A stretch of 64,000 bases of DNA from Pseudalkalibacillus decolorationis (GCF_024609785.1 NZ_JANHJQ010000014.1:72652-136651), one strand, 5' to 3'; shown: positions 38,396-51,252, numbered from the stretch's first letter. Translations and numbers: made by a program. The notes: generated by a model not told the origin, from the sequence alone.

Positions 38396-39277
38396 CTATT
38401 CTATGTTTTGAACTTGCTCTTTCACCTTTTCAATTTCACTTTTTAGCTCGATTACTTTCTTACTTATTGCAAAACCGTTTGCTTTTGAACCAATGGTATT
38501 GCTTTCCCGATTCATTTCTTGAACGAGAAAATCCAACTTTCGACCAACTGTTGTCGTTTCAGATAAGATTTGTTTAAATTGTTGGGTATGGCTTAGTAAT
38601 CTCGTCAACTCTTCATCAATATTACTCTTCTCAGCGAAAAGAGCAACCTCGGTAAGAATCCTCGATTCATCGGCTTCCACAAATCCATTACTTAATTCCT
38701 TTATTTTCTTATAAAGGCGTGTTTCATACCCTTGAGAGATTTCGGGAGTCACAAGACGGATTTCTTCAATAATCGCCTCCATTACACTTAACCGATTTGA
38801 AAGATCCTTCGTAAGATAAATACCTTCCTCTTCTCTCATTCGAACAAGTTGAATTGTAGCATCGGATATTGAAGTTATAATATGACTTGCAAATTCATCG
38901 GTCACTTGCTCGTTTTCATAGATAGATACAACATCCGGTAATAATAAGAGCTTGTCATAGTCAATAGGGTCTTGAAATTGGTAACGTTCTCGTAGCTTGA
39001 TGTATGATTGAACATATTGATCAAGCAGTGTCCAGTCAATTTCAAGTTCTCTCTGTGCGTCGATTACCCCATTGATTGTAATAAAAACGTCCACTTTGCC
39101 TCTTTGTATGTATTTGGTCACCGTTCGTTTAACCTTATCTTCAAGGCTTGATAAATTTCTTGGCATACGGACACCGACTTCACAAAAGCGGTGATTCACT
39201 GACTTTACTTCTGTCGTGATCGAATAATGCTGACTTTCCAAAAAAGACCGTCCAAAACCTGTCATACTTTTAATCAT
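38396..39277 (-). CDS. YicC/YloC family endoribonuclease
   Basis: The 293-residue protein starts MIKSMTGFGRS and ends with a DUF1732 domain (GRKLDFLVQEMNRESNTIGSKAN). YicC proteins have been described as RNases acting on structured RNAs. The gene heads the yicC-remA-gmk-rpoZ unit behind its own promoter. The middle is rich in predicted coiled-coil helices. Confidence 0.93.
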   Translation of the reverse strand: MIKSMTGFGRSFLESQHYSITTEVKSVNHRFCEVGVRMPRNLSSLEDKVKRTVTKYIQRGKVDVFITINGVIDAQRELEIDWTLLDQYVQSYIKLRERYQFQDPIDYDKLLLLPDVVSIYENEQVTDEFASHIITSISDATIQLVRMREEEGIYLTKDLSNRLSVMEAIIEEIRLVTPEISQGYETRLYKKIKELSNGFVEADESRILTEVALFAEKSNIDEELTRLLSHTQQFKQILSETTTVGRKLDFLVQEMNRESNTIGSKANGFAISKKVIELKSEIEKVKEQVQNIE

Positions 39278-39297
39278 GCAACCACATCCATTGTCCT

Positions 39298-39326
39298 ATT
39301 CTATATAATTTTACCACCACGAACAA
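39298..39326 (-). promoter_or_regulatory. Promoter of the yicC-remA-gmk-rpoZ unit
   Basis: Minus strand: TTGTTC (39326-39321), 17 bases, TAGAAT (39303-39298), about 20 bases upstream of the ATG. Confidence 0.5.
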
Positions 39327-39349
39327 GAATTTGAAAGAAAATGTGAATG

Positions 39350-39385
39350 AAAAAAGGAAATGACCCGTAAAGTCATCTCCTTTTC
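39350..39385 (-). terminator. Intrinsic terminator after the P-type ATPase gene
   Basis: Minus strand: AAAAGGAGATGACTTTACGGGTCATTTCCTTTTTT in effect, with AGGAGATGACTTT pairing to the GGGTCATTTCCT side; a T tract follows. Confidence 0.85.
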
Positions 39386-39405
39386 ACTTAAATTTAATCT
39401 ATAAT

Positions 39406-42120
39406 TTAACGATTCTTTCTAACCTTTTTTTGTTTAGACCTTCCAAACAAATGCGATCCTGCAAGCGCAAACGTTGGTAATGCAGAGAATCCTATTATTA
39501 ACAACCACTCTCGGATAGTTAGTGCTGTTGTATGGAAAATCGGCTGTAGTGGTGGATAATAAATAACGACAACGAGCAAAGCAATCGATGACAGAACAGC
39601 GAGAACGAGATAAATGTTTCCAAATGGATTTCGATGGAACACGGATCGCTCACTTCTGCAGTCAAATACATGTATTAGTTGGGCAAGGACCAGTGTTGAA
39701 AATGCAACGGTTTGTGCCCTGACAAGGTTGTTAGCATCTTCGAAATATACAACTGCGAATGCAATCAATGTCACTAGCCCGATTAAGAATCCACGACTAA
39801 TGATTTTCCATCCTAATCCCCTTGAAAAGACACCTTCTGAAGACCGTCTTGGTGGTCTTCTCATTACATTGTCTTCTGCACTGTCAATTCCAAGGGCCAT
39901 AGCTGGTAACCCATCCGTAACAAGATTAACCCAAAGAATCTGTATGGGCACCAGTGGGAGGGGTAATGAGAGCAACATTGCAAAGAGCATAACTAGAATC
40001 TCTCCTACATTTGATGCAAGAAGATAACGAATGAACTTTCGGATATTTTCATAGATATTTCTTCCTTCTTCAATCGCAGCTCGAATGGTTGCAAAATTAT
40101 CATCAGATAGAATTAAAGAGGATGCCTCACGTGCAACATCTGTTCCGGACCTACCCATTGCGATACCTATATTTGCTGCCTTTATAGCAGGAGCATCGTT
40201 TACACCGTCCCCTGTCATCGCGACCACATGTCCTTTATTTTGCAATGCCTTTACGATTTTCAATTTATGTTCCGGAGAAACTCGGGCAAAGACATATGTT
40301 TCATCGACAACATTCTCCAATTCTTCAATTGACAGTTGAGAGATCGTACTCCCTTCCATGACTTTTCCGCCATCGGGAATCATGTTCAGTTGCTTGGCAA
40401 TAGACCTCGCAGTTACACTATGATCTCCGGTAATCATGATCGTTTTGATCCCGGCTTCCTGGCAATCAGATATTGCTTGAGCTGCCTCGATTCTTGGTGG
40501 ATCGATCATACCTTGCAGACCAATAAATGTTAATTCATTTTCAGCTTCAAAGACGGTGGATACATGTTCATCACGTCGGAGTGGGCGGTATGCAACTGCT
40601 ATTGAACGTAAAGCCCCTGAACCCATCTTCGTTACCGCACGAAGAACCTCATCCTTTTGTCTCTCTCCTAAGTGCGACTGCCTCTCGTCCCACAAAATAC
40701 TCTGACAGCTTGCCAGGACAACATCAGGAGCACCTTTTGTAATAATAAACCGGTTATGGTTCTCATCTTTAACGACAATGGACATCATTTTTCTCGCAGA
40801 ATCGAATGGAAATTCTTCTTCTATCCGATACTGCTGTAAGAGGTTATCCTTGAATAATCCAGCTTTATAGCCAGCGACAAGCAAGGCTATCTCGGTTGGA
40901 TCCCCATTGAACTGAACCTTAGCGTTCTTAGCATTCGTCGGTTCCTGTACGGAAGCATTGTTGCACAGCACTCCAAAGGTTAGGAGCTGCTTTAATGTGG
41001 GTGTCGCTTTAAGTTCAATTGGTTTGTTGCCTAATCGAAATTCACCTTGTAGTTCAAAACCCGTCCCTGAAACATTCCAGCTCTTGCCACTACTCCATAA
41101 TTCAGTTACCGTCATTTTATTTTGTGTTAATGTCCCTGTCTTATCTGAGCAAATTACCGTCGCGCAACCGAGTGTTTCAACCGATGGGAGTTTGCGGACA
41201 ATGGCTCTTCTACGGATCATCTTTTGGACACCAAGAGCTAATGCAATGGTAACGATAGCAGGGAGGCCTTCTGGTATTGCAGCGACAGCTAACGATACCC
41301 CCGCTAAGAACATAGTATACATATCATGTCCCTGCAAAACACCGGCAATAACTACAAGTGCCGTTAAAAGGAGGGCAACTAAGATCAAAATTTTACCGAG
41401 TTGTTCTAACCTTCTTTGAAGTGGTGTTTGCATTCCTTCTTCACTTTTCAACAAGTGAGCGATCTTCCCCATCTCTGTATCCATTCCTGTTGCAACGACG
41501 ATTCCCATGCCCCTACCTTGGGTAACCAACGTTCCCATAAAACACATATTTTCTTGGTCGCCCGGTTCCAGCCCCTTACCAGTGATAGGTTCAGTTAATT
41601 TTTGTGAAGGCACCGATTCCCCTGTTAATGCTGACTCTTCTATCGATAACGATTTCGCATCGATGAGTCGTATATCAGCACCAATTCGATCTCCTGATGA
41701 AAATTGAACAATGTCGCCTGGTACAACATCCCTTGAAGCGATTGTCATCCATTTCCCGTCACGTAGTGTGTGCACCTTTGGTGTAGAGAGCCGCTTTAAG
41801 GCTTGTAAAGAACGTTCAGCCTTTCTTTCCTGTACAAACCCTAATATCCCGTTAACGAACACGATTAAAATAATTGCAATCGCGTCCATATATTCCCCTA
41901 GGAGCCCTGATATTAGAGTTGCTATGAGTAGAACAAGTACCATGAAATCTTTAAATTGCGAAAGAAAGACAATAATCGCTGATACTCGTTCTTCTTGATG
42001 CAGTTCATTCGGTCCAACCTTCTGAATTCTTTTATTAGCCTCTTCGTCCTGCAAACCATTCGTCAGATCCGATTGAAGTTTTGCCTCAATCTCATTCTTC
42101 GTTAACGTGTACCATTTCAT
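39406..42120 (-). CDS. Cation-transporting P-type ATPase, calcium type (YloB-like)
   Basis: The 904-residue pump has the full P2A layout: an amino-terminal cation ATPase domain, TM1-2, actuator domain with LTGESVPS, TM3-4 with PEGLP (calcium site), the phosphorylation loop DKTGTLTQNKMT, KGAPDVVL nucleotide-binding part, TGDGVNDAPAIK hinge, and six more membrane segments with NLVTDGLPA. B. subtilis YloB is a calcium ATPase expressed in sporulation. The start MKWYTLTKNEIE follows GGGGTGGG; the frame extends 10 codons upstream without that support. Confidence 0.94.
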   Translation of the reverse strand: MKWYTLTKNEIEAKLQSDLTNGLQDEEANKRIQKVGPNELHQEERVSAIIVFLSQFKDFMVLVLLIATLISGLLGEYMDAIAIILIVFVNGILGFVQERKAERSLQALKRLSTPKVHTLRDGKWMTIASRDVVPGDIVQFSSGDRIGADIRLIDAKSLSIEESALTGESVPSQKLTEPITGKGLEPGDQENMCFMGTLVTQGRGMGIVVATGMDTEMGKIAHLLKSEEGMQTPLQRRLEQLGKILILVALLLTALVVIAGVLQGHDMYTMFLAGVSLAVAAIPEGLPAIVTIALALGVQKMIRRRAIVRKLPSVETLGCATVICSDKTGTLTQNKMTVTELWSSGKSWNVSGTGFELQGEFRLGNKPIELKATPTLKQLLTFGVLCNNASVQEPTNAKNAKVQFNGDPTEIALLVAGYKAGLFKDNLLQQYRIEEEFPFDSARKMMSIVVKDENHNRFIITKGAPDVVLASCQSILWDERQSHLGERQKDEVLRAVTKMGSGALRSIAVAYRPLRRDEHVSTVFEAENELTFIGLQGMIDPPRIEAAQAISDCQEAGIKTIMITGDHSVTARSIAKQLNMIPDGGKVMEGSTISQLSIEELENVVDETYVFARVSPEHKLKIVKALQNKGHVVAMTGDGVNDAPAIKAANIGIAMGRSGTDVAREASSLILSDDNFATIRAAIEEGRNIYENIRKFIRYLLASNVGEILVMLFAMLLSLPLPLVPIQILWVNLVTDGLPAMALGIDSAEDNVMRRPPRRSSEGVFSRGLGWKIISRGFLIGLVTLIAFAVVYFEDANNLVRAQTVAFSTLVLAQLIHVFDCRSERSVFHRNPFGNIYLVLAVLSSIALLVVVIYYPPLQPIFHTTALTIREWLLIIGFSALPTFALAGSHLFGRSKQKKVRKNR

Positions 42121-42160
42121 GATCCCACCCCGTTTTAACCATCTATACAAGCCATCTATA

Positions 42161-42189
42161 TTCAGGATTGTCCCAAAAAATGCTATAAT
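42161..42189 (+). promoter_or_regulatory. Promoter of rqcH
   Basis: Plus strand: TATAAT at 42184-42189 preceded by TGC (extended -10), with a weak -35 TTCAGG 17 bases upstream. It lies in the 127-base gap between the divergent ATPase gene and rqcH. Confidence 0.55.
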
Positions 42190-42247
42190 GAGAAGGAATT
42201 TATTGAGGTGAAGTAAGAGTTACACCTACATATTGGAGTGAAGTCTT

Positions 42248-43960
42248 ATGTCTTTTGATGGAATCTTAACGCGAGCAATGGTTCACGAGCTTAAACAACA
42301 TATCACACAAGGAAAAATAACAAAGATTTACCAACCGTTTTCAAATGATCTTATTTTCGTCATCCGATCAAACGGTAAAAATCAACGTTTGTTTTTATCA
42401 TCCAATGCAAGTTTTCCAAGGATTCATCTCACAGACCGAAGCTATGAAAATCCGAAAGAACCGCCGATGTTTTGCATGTTACTCCGTAAACATCTAGAGG
42501 GTGGAGTAATTGATCGGATTGAACAACCTGGCCTTGAGAGAGTGATATACATTTATATAAAATCAAGAAACGAGATTGGTGATCTGACTTATAAAAAACT
42601 AATCGTAGAAATTATGGGCAGACATAGTAATATCACACTTGTGGATGCTGAAACGGAACTCATCCTTGATTGTATTAAGCACATCCCACCTTCAATTAAT
42701 CGGCACAGAACGTTGTTACCTGGTAGTTTATATATACTCCCACCTGAACAAAACAAAGAAAATCCTTTGATGGCTGATTCGGACACCATTTTACGTAAGC
42801 TCGACTTCAACAGTGCTAGGCTGGACAAACAAATCGTTCAACAGTTTGAAGGGCTATCTCCCTTGGTAGCTAAAGAAATTGTCTCCCGTGCCAAACTCGG
42901 TGATCGTCAATCTCTTATCCAATCTTTTGTAAAAGTAATGGATGAAATTAATCACCACTCTTATCAGCCTCAAATGGTGTTTAACCAAACAAAAGAATAT
43001 TATTCTGTTTTGGACCTGACTCATTTGGGGGGAGAGCCCACACGATTTACTACCGTTAGTGAGTTGCTTGACCGATTTTATTTCGGCAAAGCAGATCGGG
43101 ACAGGGTAAAACAGCAAGCAACTGACCTTGAGCGTTTTCTACGGAATGACTTAAAGAAAAACGAACAAAAAATCCCAAAGCTTGAACGAACATTAGAGGA
43201 TACGAAAAAGGCAGATCAATATAAGTTATACGGAGAACTATTAACAGCAAACATTTATCAATTAAAAAGAGGATTAAAGGAAGCAAACGTGATCAATTAC
43301 TATGATGAAAAGGCTGATACAATCACCATACCTTTGAACCAGCAAAAAACACCATCAGAAAACGCGCAATTTTACTATAAAAAATATAACAAATTGAAAA
43401 AATCTGTACAGTTCATACATGAACAAATTTCAGCAACTAAGTCTGAGGTTTACTATTTGGAATCTTTAATACAACAGTTGGAATCAGCTTCGGCCTCAGA
43501 TGTCACTGAGATACGAGAGGAGCTTGAGGAAGGAGGTTATCTTAAGCGTAAAAAGACAAATACAAAGAAAAAAAATAATAAACAACCATCGATTGAACGA
43601 TATATTTCATCATCTGAAGTTGATATATGGGTTGGTAAAAACAATAAGCAAAACGACTACCTGACAAATACATTTGCTAATCGAAATGATACGTGGCTGC
43701 ATACGAAGGATATACCTGGATCACATGTTGTCATTCGTGAAGCTAAGCCGGATGAAACAACATTACTTGAAGCGGCAAACATTGCAGCCTATTTCAGTAA
43801 AGCGAAGCACTCCGGTTCTGTTCCGGTTGATTTTACCGCGGTCAAAAATGTAAAAAAACCATCAGGCGCAAAACCTGGATTTGTCACATACGATAATCAA
43901 AAAACAATCTATGTTACCCCTAACGAAAGTCTTGTTTACCAACTTCGACACCAGAAATGA
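42248..43960 (+). CDS. rqcH: Ribosome quality control protein RqcH (NFACT family)
   Basis: The 570-residue protein, formerly called fibronectin-binding YloA/FbpA, binds stalled 50S-peptidyl-tRNA complexes and adds carboxy-terminal alanine tails that mark the nascent chain for degradation. It shows the NFACT-N domain (EPPMFCMLLRKHLEGG, EIMGRHSNITLVD), a long coiled coil (about residues 280-440) and the NFACT-R domain with WVGKNNKQNDYLT and WLHTKDIPGSHVVIR. Residues 97-98 are Glu-Arg, where I recall Asp-Arg in B. subtilis. The start has GGAGTGAAGTCTT upstream. Confidence 0.96.
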   Translation: MSFDGILTRAMVHELKQHITQGKITKIYQPFSNDLIFVIRSNGKNQRLFLSSNASFPRIHLTDRSYENPKEPPMFCMLLRKHLEGGVIDRIEQPGLERVIYIYIKSRNEIGDLTYKKLIVEIMGRHSNITLVDAETELILDCIKHIPPSINRHRTLLPGSLYILPPEQNKENPLMADSDTILRKLDFNSARLDKQIVQQFEGLSPLVAKEIVSRAKLGDRQSLIQSFVKVMDEINHHSYQPQMVFNQTKEYYSVLDLTHLGGEPTRFTTVSELLDRFYFGKADRDRVKQQATDLERFLRNDLKKNEQKIPKLERTLEDTKKADQYKLYGELLTANIYQLKRGLKEANVINYYDEKADTITIPLNQQKTPSENAQFYYKKYNKLKKSVQFIHEQISATKSEVYYLESLIQQLESASASDVTEIREELEEGGYLKRKKTNTKKKNNKQPSIERYISSSEVDIWVGKNNKQNDYLTNTFANRNDTWLHTKDIPGSHVVIREAKPDETTLLEAANIAAYFSKAKHSGSVPVDFTAVKNVKKPSGAKPGFVTYDNQKTIYVTPNESLVYQLRHQK

Positions 43961-43980
43961 ATGAGCTAATCTTTAGTTCT

Positions 43981-44021
43981 AGTATTGAGTGGAGTAATTT
44001 TCTTCACTCAATACTTTTTTT
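43981..44021 (+). terminator. Terminator after rqcH
   Basis: AGTATTGAGTGGAG, a short loop, CTTCACTCAATACT, then TTTTTT on the plus strand, 20 bases after the rqcH stop. A 71-codon frame through this hairpin is not a gene. Confidence 0.92.
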
Positions 44022-44060
44022 GTGTAAAGAAAACTTGGCTAGCGCCAATCCTAAATCTTT
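44022..44060 (+). repeat. Dispersed repeat, family A, partial copy
   Basis: TGTAAAGAAAACTTGGCTAG and GCGCCAATCCTAAA share the conserved AAAGAAAACTTGG end of the family A elements, but the rest of the element is missing or diverged. Confidence 0.6.
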
Positions 44061-44187
44061 TTTCACATCAGACTCCATAAAAGGGTTTGAATTTATTCAT
44101 TTTGGTGAAATATACATCTTAAGAGCATTCCTAATAGTATTCAATATAACAATGAGCAGAATTCTCTTATGAAAGGATGAAGTTATT

Positions 44188-44259
44188 ATGATACGAACAA
44201 TATTAATGATTATTGGTGCCATTGTAGTTATAAGTTTAATCGTAAACTGGATCTCGTGA
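44188..44259 (+). CDS. Possible 23-residue hydrophobic peptide
   Basis: The ORF begins MIRTILMIIGAIVVISLIV and ends NWIS. It would be a single membrane helix with a positive amino end. AAAGGATGAAG lies upstream with rather long spacing, and a bidirectional terminator follows 43 bases later, which is the normal frame for a small gene unit. No family is recognised, and AT-rich sequence can produce such peptides by chance, so it remains a candidate. Confidence 0.35.
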   Translation: MIRTILMIIGAIVVISLIVNWIS

Positions 44260-44301
44260 ATCAGAACTACATTTATTTATATCGTAATAATGAAAAAGTA
44301 A

Positions 44302-44345
44302 ACAGGAGCAGTTCCACCTTATTAAAGGTATTTGCTCCTGTTTAT
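44302..44345. terminator. Bidirectional terminator at the end of the pyr operon
   Basis: AACAGGAGCA and TGCTCCTGTT arms enclose an inner ACCTT/AAGGT pairing, with A- and T-rich flanks. It stops the minus-strand methyltransferase gene that ends at 44349 and could stop plus-strand transcripts as well. Confidence 0.85.
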
Positions 44346-44348
44346 ATC

Positions 44349-45008
44349 TTAATTAACTGTCGCTACTGTTATGACAGCTAGTCCATCTAATACTTGTTCA
44401 TGTTTAACATCTATACACCCGAGCTGGGTAAGCAGAGATGTCAATTCCTCATTTGCGTATCGATGTCGTCTTGTTGATACGTTTGACCATTTAAGCATCG
44501 TTGTCTGTTCAAAACCTTGTATATCATGCTGCTTGCAATAATTGAACGCATTTTGCTGATTCATTTTTTTAGTTGGATTTAACATTACAATTCTTCCATT
44601 AGACTTGGTAACCCTAACCATTTCAGTTAACCCATTTTTAGGCTCAGGTAGCAAGAACATCACACAAGTGGATAAAGATAAATGAAAGGCATCATCCTCA
44701 AAAGGTAGCTCGTAGGCGTCTCCTGTGACAAAGGTTGTTTTCTCGGATCGATCATGTAAAAAAAAGTTCTGTTGACTAGCTTTAATCATTTCAGAAGACA
44801 AGTCGACACCATATAGATGTTCCGCTTCATCAACACCTCTTAACAATAACCTTCCAGTTCCACACCCAACGTCCAAAACCTTGAGATTATTCCAACTTCC
44901 CGAAAGTTCTTTTAAACGGTCGTGGATTGACCTTAACCAGCTCGTTCTCGCCATACCATCAAAGAATGTCACGAGCTGATCAAATTCTTCTCCATTCATT
45001 TTGCGCAT
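44349..45008 (-). CDS. Class I SAM-dependent methyltransferase
   Basis: The 219-residue protein has the SAM-binding motif VLDVGCGTGRLLLR (about residues 43-56), GVDLSSEMIKAS, TGDAYELPFEDDAFHLSLSTCVMF and later VRVTKSNGRIVMLNP, as in UbiE/COQ5-type and Methyltransf_11 enzymes. The substrate cannot be told from sequence. It starts 26 bases after the pyrE stop with GGAG upstream and ends at a strong terminator, so it is the last gene of the pyr operon here. A TTG-initiated longer frame overlapping pyrE is less likely. Confidence 0.88.
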   Translation of the reverse strand: MRKMNGEEFDQLVTFFDGMARTSWLRSIHDRLKELSGSWNNLKVLDVGCGTGRLLLRGVDEAEHLYGVDLSSEMIKASQQNFFLHDRSEKTTFVTGDAYELPFEDDAFHLSLSTCVMFLLPEPKNGLTEMVRVTKSNGRIVMLNPTKKMNQQNAFNYCKQHDIQGFEQTTMLKWSNVSTRRHRYANEELTSLLTQLGCIDVKHEQVLDGLAVITVATVN

Positions 45009-45034
45009 TTCACTCACTCCAGACTTTCGTGAAC

Positions 45035-45660
45035 TTATCGTACTTGCCAAAGCTCTGGATCAGCACACCAATCATTTAACTGTTTAACAGCCTCCTGATT
45101 AATCAATCCTTCACTGGCAGCTACTTCTATTAATGTACTAAAGTCTGAAAGTGTTTGCACGTTAAGATTTGCTTCTTCTACTGCTTTTCTACCCTTTTCT
45201 AATTGATAGCTGAAAATCGCAACCGTTCCAAGGACGTCGGCCCCAGCTTCCCTCAGTGCTTCAGTTGCATTGATCACGCTTTTGCCTGTCGAAATCAAGT
45301 CTTCAATAACAACTACTTTACTTCCTTGAGTAAATGTTCCTTCAATTTGCTTTCCTTTTCCGTGTTCCTTTGCCTTTGATCGAACATACACCATAGGCAG
45401 ACTCATTCGATCAGAAACAAATGCTGCATGTGGAATTCCTGCTGTCGCTGTCCCTGCAATAACCTCAGCTTCCGGATAAGCTGATTGCACAAGGGAAACA
45501 AGCTGGTTTGCAATTTCGTTACGTACTTCCGGAAAAGATAGGGTAAGACGATTGTCACAATAAATTGGCGATTTTATACCTGACGACCATGTAAAAGGTT
45601 CTTCAGGACTTAAAGATACAGCACCGATTTGAAGTAAATGTTTCGCGATCTGTTCCTTCA

Positions 45661-45664
<4 letters not shown>
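45035..45664 (-). CDS. pyrE: Orotate phosphoribosyltransferase
   Basis: The 209-residue enzyme joins orotate to PRPP to give OMP. The PRPP-binding motif is [17 protein letters not shown] (about residues 115-131), and [18 protein letters not shown] is the flexible loop of the dimer. It overlaps the pyrF stop by 4 bases. Confidence 0.97.
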
Positions 45665-48045
<2,381 letters not shown>

Positions 48046-48049
<4 letters not shown>

Positions 48050-51000
48050 AAGCGAACCCCTGTTTTCTCTTGAAACGATGGCATTTCATTTGCTGAGAAC
48101 GTCATCGATTCGACCACATTCAAGATTGCTTTTACTGTATCGAATGAGGTGAGGCAAACCGCACCGTTTTCAACTGCTTCTCTACGAATACGGAACCCAT
48201 CTCTTGCAGGTTGTTTTCCTTTTGTTAGCGTATTAACTACGAACTGTACTTCTCCTTGTTGGATACGGTCAAGAAGACTTGGACTTCCTTCTTGAATCTT
48301 ATTAACGACTGTGACTGGTATCTCTTTTGACCTTATAAAGTTCGCCGTTCCTTCCGTTGCAAGTATGTTATAGCCGATTTCATGAAATTGTTTGACGAGC
48401 GGCAACGCTTCATCCTTATCTTTATCGGCAATCGTAAACAAAACAGACCCAAACGTCGGAATCTTCATTCCTGAAGCAATCAAGCCTTTATAGAGCGCTT
48501 TTTCAAGCGTTTTGTCTCGGCCCATGACTTCACCGGTTGACTTCATTTCAGGTCCGAGTGTAATGTCAACTCTTCTGAGCTTTGCAAATGAGAAGACAGG
48601 CACCTTTACGAATACTTCCGTTGGTTCTGGGTGGTAGCCGGTTTCATAGCCCAAGTCGATTAGTTTGGATCCTAAAATGGCCTTTGTTGCAAGGTTTGCC
48701 ATTGGTACACCGGTAATTTTACTTAAAAATGGAACTGTCCTGCTTGATCTTGGATTCACTTCAAGCACATAAAGTTCACCCTTCGAAAGAACAAATTGGA
48801 TGTTCAAAAGACCGACAATTTTTAACCCTTTTGCGAGTCGAACTGTATAATCGATCAGTTGTTGCTTAATTTCTTCTGATAAAGTTTGCGGCGGATAGAC
48901 AGCAATCGAGTCCCCTGAGTGGACACCTGCACGCTCTATATGCTCCATAATCCCAGGAATGTACACTGTTTCCCCGTCAGAAATCGCATCTACCTCAAGT
49001 TCTTTCCCGACCAGATACCGGTCGATCAAAACAGGATGTTCCGGATTAATTTTTACGGCATTTCTCATATACTGAAGCAATTCTTGTTCCTGATAAACAA
49101 TTTCCATCGCTCGTCCACCAAGCACATAGGAAGGTCGCACAAGAACCGGATAGCCGATCTTAGCCGCAATAACCTTCGCTTCTTCAACGGAAGTTGCCGT
49201 TTTTCCATGGGGTTGTGGAACATCCAATGTTTGTAGGGTGCGTTCAAATTTATCTCGGTCTTCCGCGCGGTCCATGTCTTCAAGCTTCGTTCCGAGAATT
49301 TGGACACCCCTTTCACTTAACTCGGAAGCAAGATTAATTGCTGTCTGACCACCAAACTGTACGACGACGCCTATCGGTTCTTCTTGACGGACAACATGCA
49401 TGACATCTTCTACTGTCAATGGCTCGAAATAAAGTTTATCTGACGTACTAAAGTCTGTAGACACCGTTTCTGGATTGTTGTTAATAATAATCGCTTCATA
49501 TCCAGCTTCTTGAATTGCCCAAACTGTATGGACAGTCGCATAGTCAAACTCGATACCTTGACCAATACGGATCGGTCCTGATCCAAGTACGAGAACACTT
49601 TCTTTCGTTCCTTTGGCAGATTCATTCTCCATACCATACGTTCCATAGTAGTAAGGAGTAGTAGATTCGAACTCTGCTGCACATGTATCAACCATTTTAT
49701 AAACAGGAAGAAGATTGTTTTTCTCCCGGAACTGATAAACTTCACGTTCTGTTGCATCCCATAATTGGGCAACGACCTGATCTGAAAATCCGATAGCTTT
49801 TGCATCAGCGAGCGTTTCAGAGTCAAACGGGTTGTCGATAATACGGGATTCATGCTCGATTATATGTTCAAGCTTATAAAGGAAGAAATAGTCAATTTTC
49901 GTCCATTCATAAATCTTTTCAACAGGAATACCAGCTCTTAAGGCTTCTGTGACAGTAAAAATTCTTTGATCATCTGCAACAGCCAAAAGCTTGCCCCAAT
50001 CAGATTCTGTTTTCGCATCCGTATCCCTAAATAAGTGGTACGCATCATTTTCAAGTGACCGAACGGCCTTTAACAGAGATTCCTCAAAATTCCGACCAAT
50101 GGCCATAACTTCACCAGTTGCTTTCATCTGTGTCCCTAAGCGGCGGTTTGCAGCTTCGAATTTATCAAATGGCCAACGTGGTATTTTGGTAACGATATAG
50201 TCGAGTGCAGGCTCGAAGGACGCATACGTACGCCCTGTGACCGGATTAATTAATTCATCTAGTTGATAACCAACTGCGATTTTCGCAGCAAGCTTTGCGA
50301 TTGGATAACCGGTTGCTTTCGACGCAAGGGCAGATGATCGACTCACCCGAGGGTTCACTTCAATGATATAGTAATTCGAGCTGTGTGGATCCAACGCACA
50401 CTGAACGTTACAGCCGCCCTCAATTTTCAGAGCACGAATGATGTTCAAGCTTGCATTTCTCAATAATTGATATTCACGGTCAGTCATCGTCTGACTCGGT
50501 GCAACAACAATAGAATCACCGGTATGCACACCGACAGGATCTACATTTTCCATGTTACATACAACGATTGATCCGTCATTACCGTCCCTCATGACCTCAT
50601 ATTCGATTTCTTTAAAGCCAGCAATGCTTTTTTCAAGTAACACTTGAGTGACTGGACTGTACTTTAGTCCACTTGTTACAAACTCTTGTAGTTCCTTTTC
50701 GTCGTGTGCGATACCTCCACCTGTACCACCAAGCGTATAAGCTGGTCGGATAATAACGGGGAAGCCAATCCTTTCAACAAACTGATAAGCTTCTGATAGG
50801 TTTGTAATGATGTCACTTTCCGGAACAGGCTCATTGAGTTCATTCATTAACCTACGGAATAAATCACGGTCCTCTGCTTGTTCAATCGATTCAAGCTTTG
50901 TTCCTAGCAACTCCACTTCACATTCTTCAAGGATGCCTGTTTTCGAGAGTTCAACGGCTAAGTTTAATCCGGTTTGTCCTCCAAGCGTTGCTAGTACGCC

Positions 51001-51252
51001 ATCAGGTCGTTCCTTTCGAATGATTCGACTTACAAATTCAACGGTAAGGGGTTCAATGTAGACCTTGTCCGCCATTGTCGTATCCGTCATGATTGTTGCT
51101 GGATTGGAGTTAACGAGGATGACCTCATACCCTTCTTCTTTCAATGCCTGACAGGCTTGAGTACCCGCATAATCAAATTCTGCTGCTTGTCCAATTACGA
51201 TTGGTCCTGAGCCGATGACTAATATCTTTTCAACATCTAGACGCTTTGGCAT
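48046..51252 (-). CDS. carB: Carbamoyl-phosphate synthase large subunit (pyrimidine-specific)
   Basis: The 1068-residue subunit has two homologous ATP-grasp halves, visible as [21 protein letters not shown] near the start and [21 protein letters not shown] near residue 555, and a carboxy-terminal allosteric MGS domain (about 930-1068). It makes carbamoyl phosphate with the small subunit. In Bacillus nomenclature it is pyrAB. It overlaps carA by 16 bases. Confidence 0.97.

Noticed and set aside
40958-41419. 153-residue plus-strand open frame
   Set aside because: Antisense to the P-type ATPase gene, whose DKTGTLT and PEGLP motifs cover the same bases.
43957-44172. 71-residue open frame after rqcH
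   Set aside because: It runs through the rqcH terminator hairpin and a repeat A fragment and overlaps the rqcH stop without its own ribosome binding site.
49416-49853. 145-residue minus-strand open frame
   Set aside because: Same-strand shadow frame inside carB, which is intact in its own frame.
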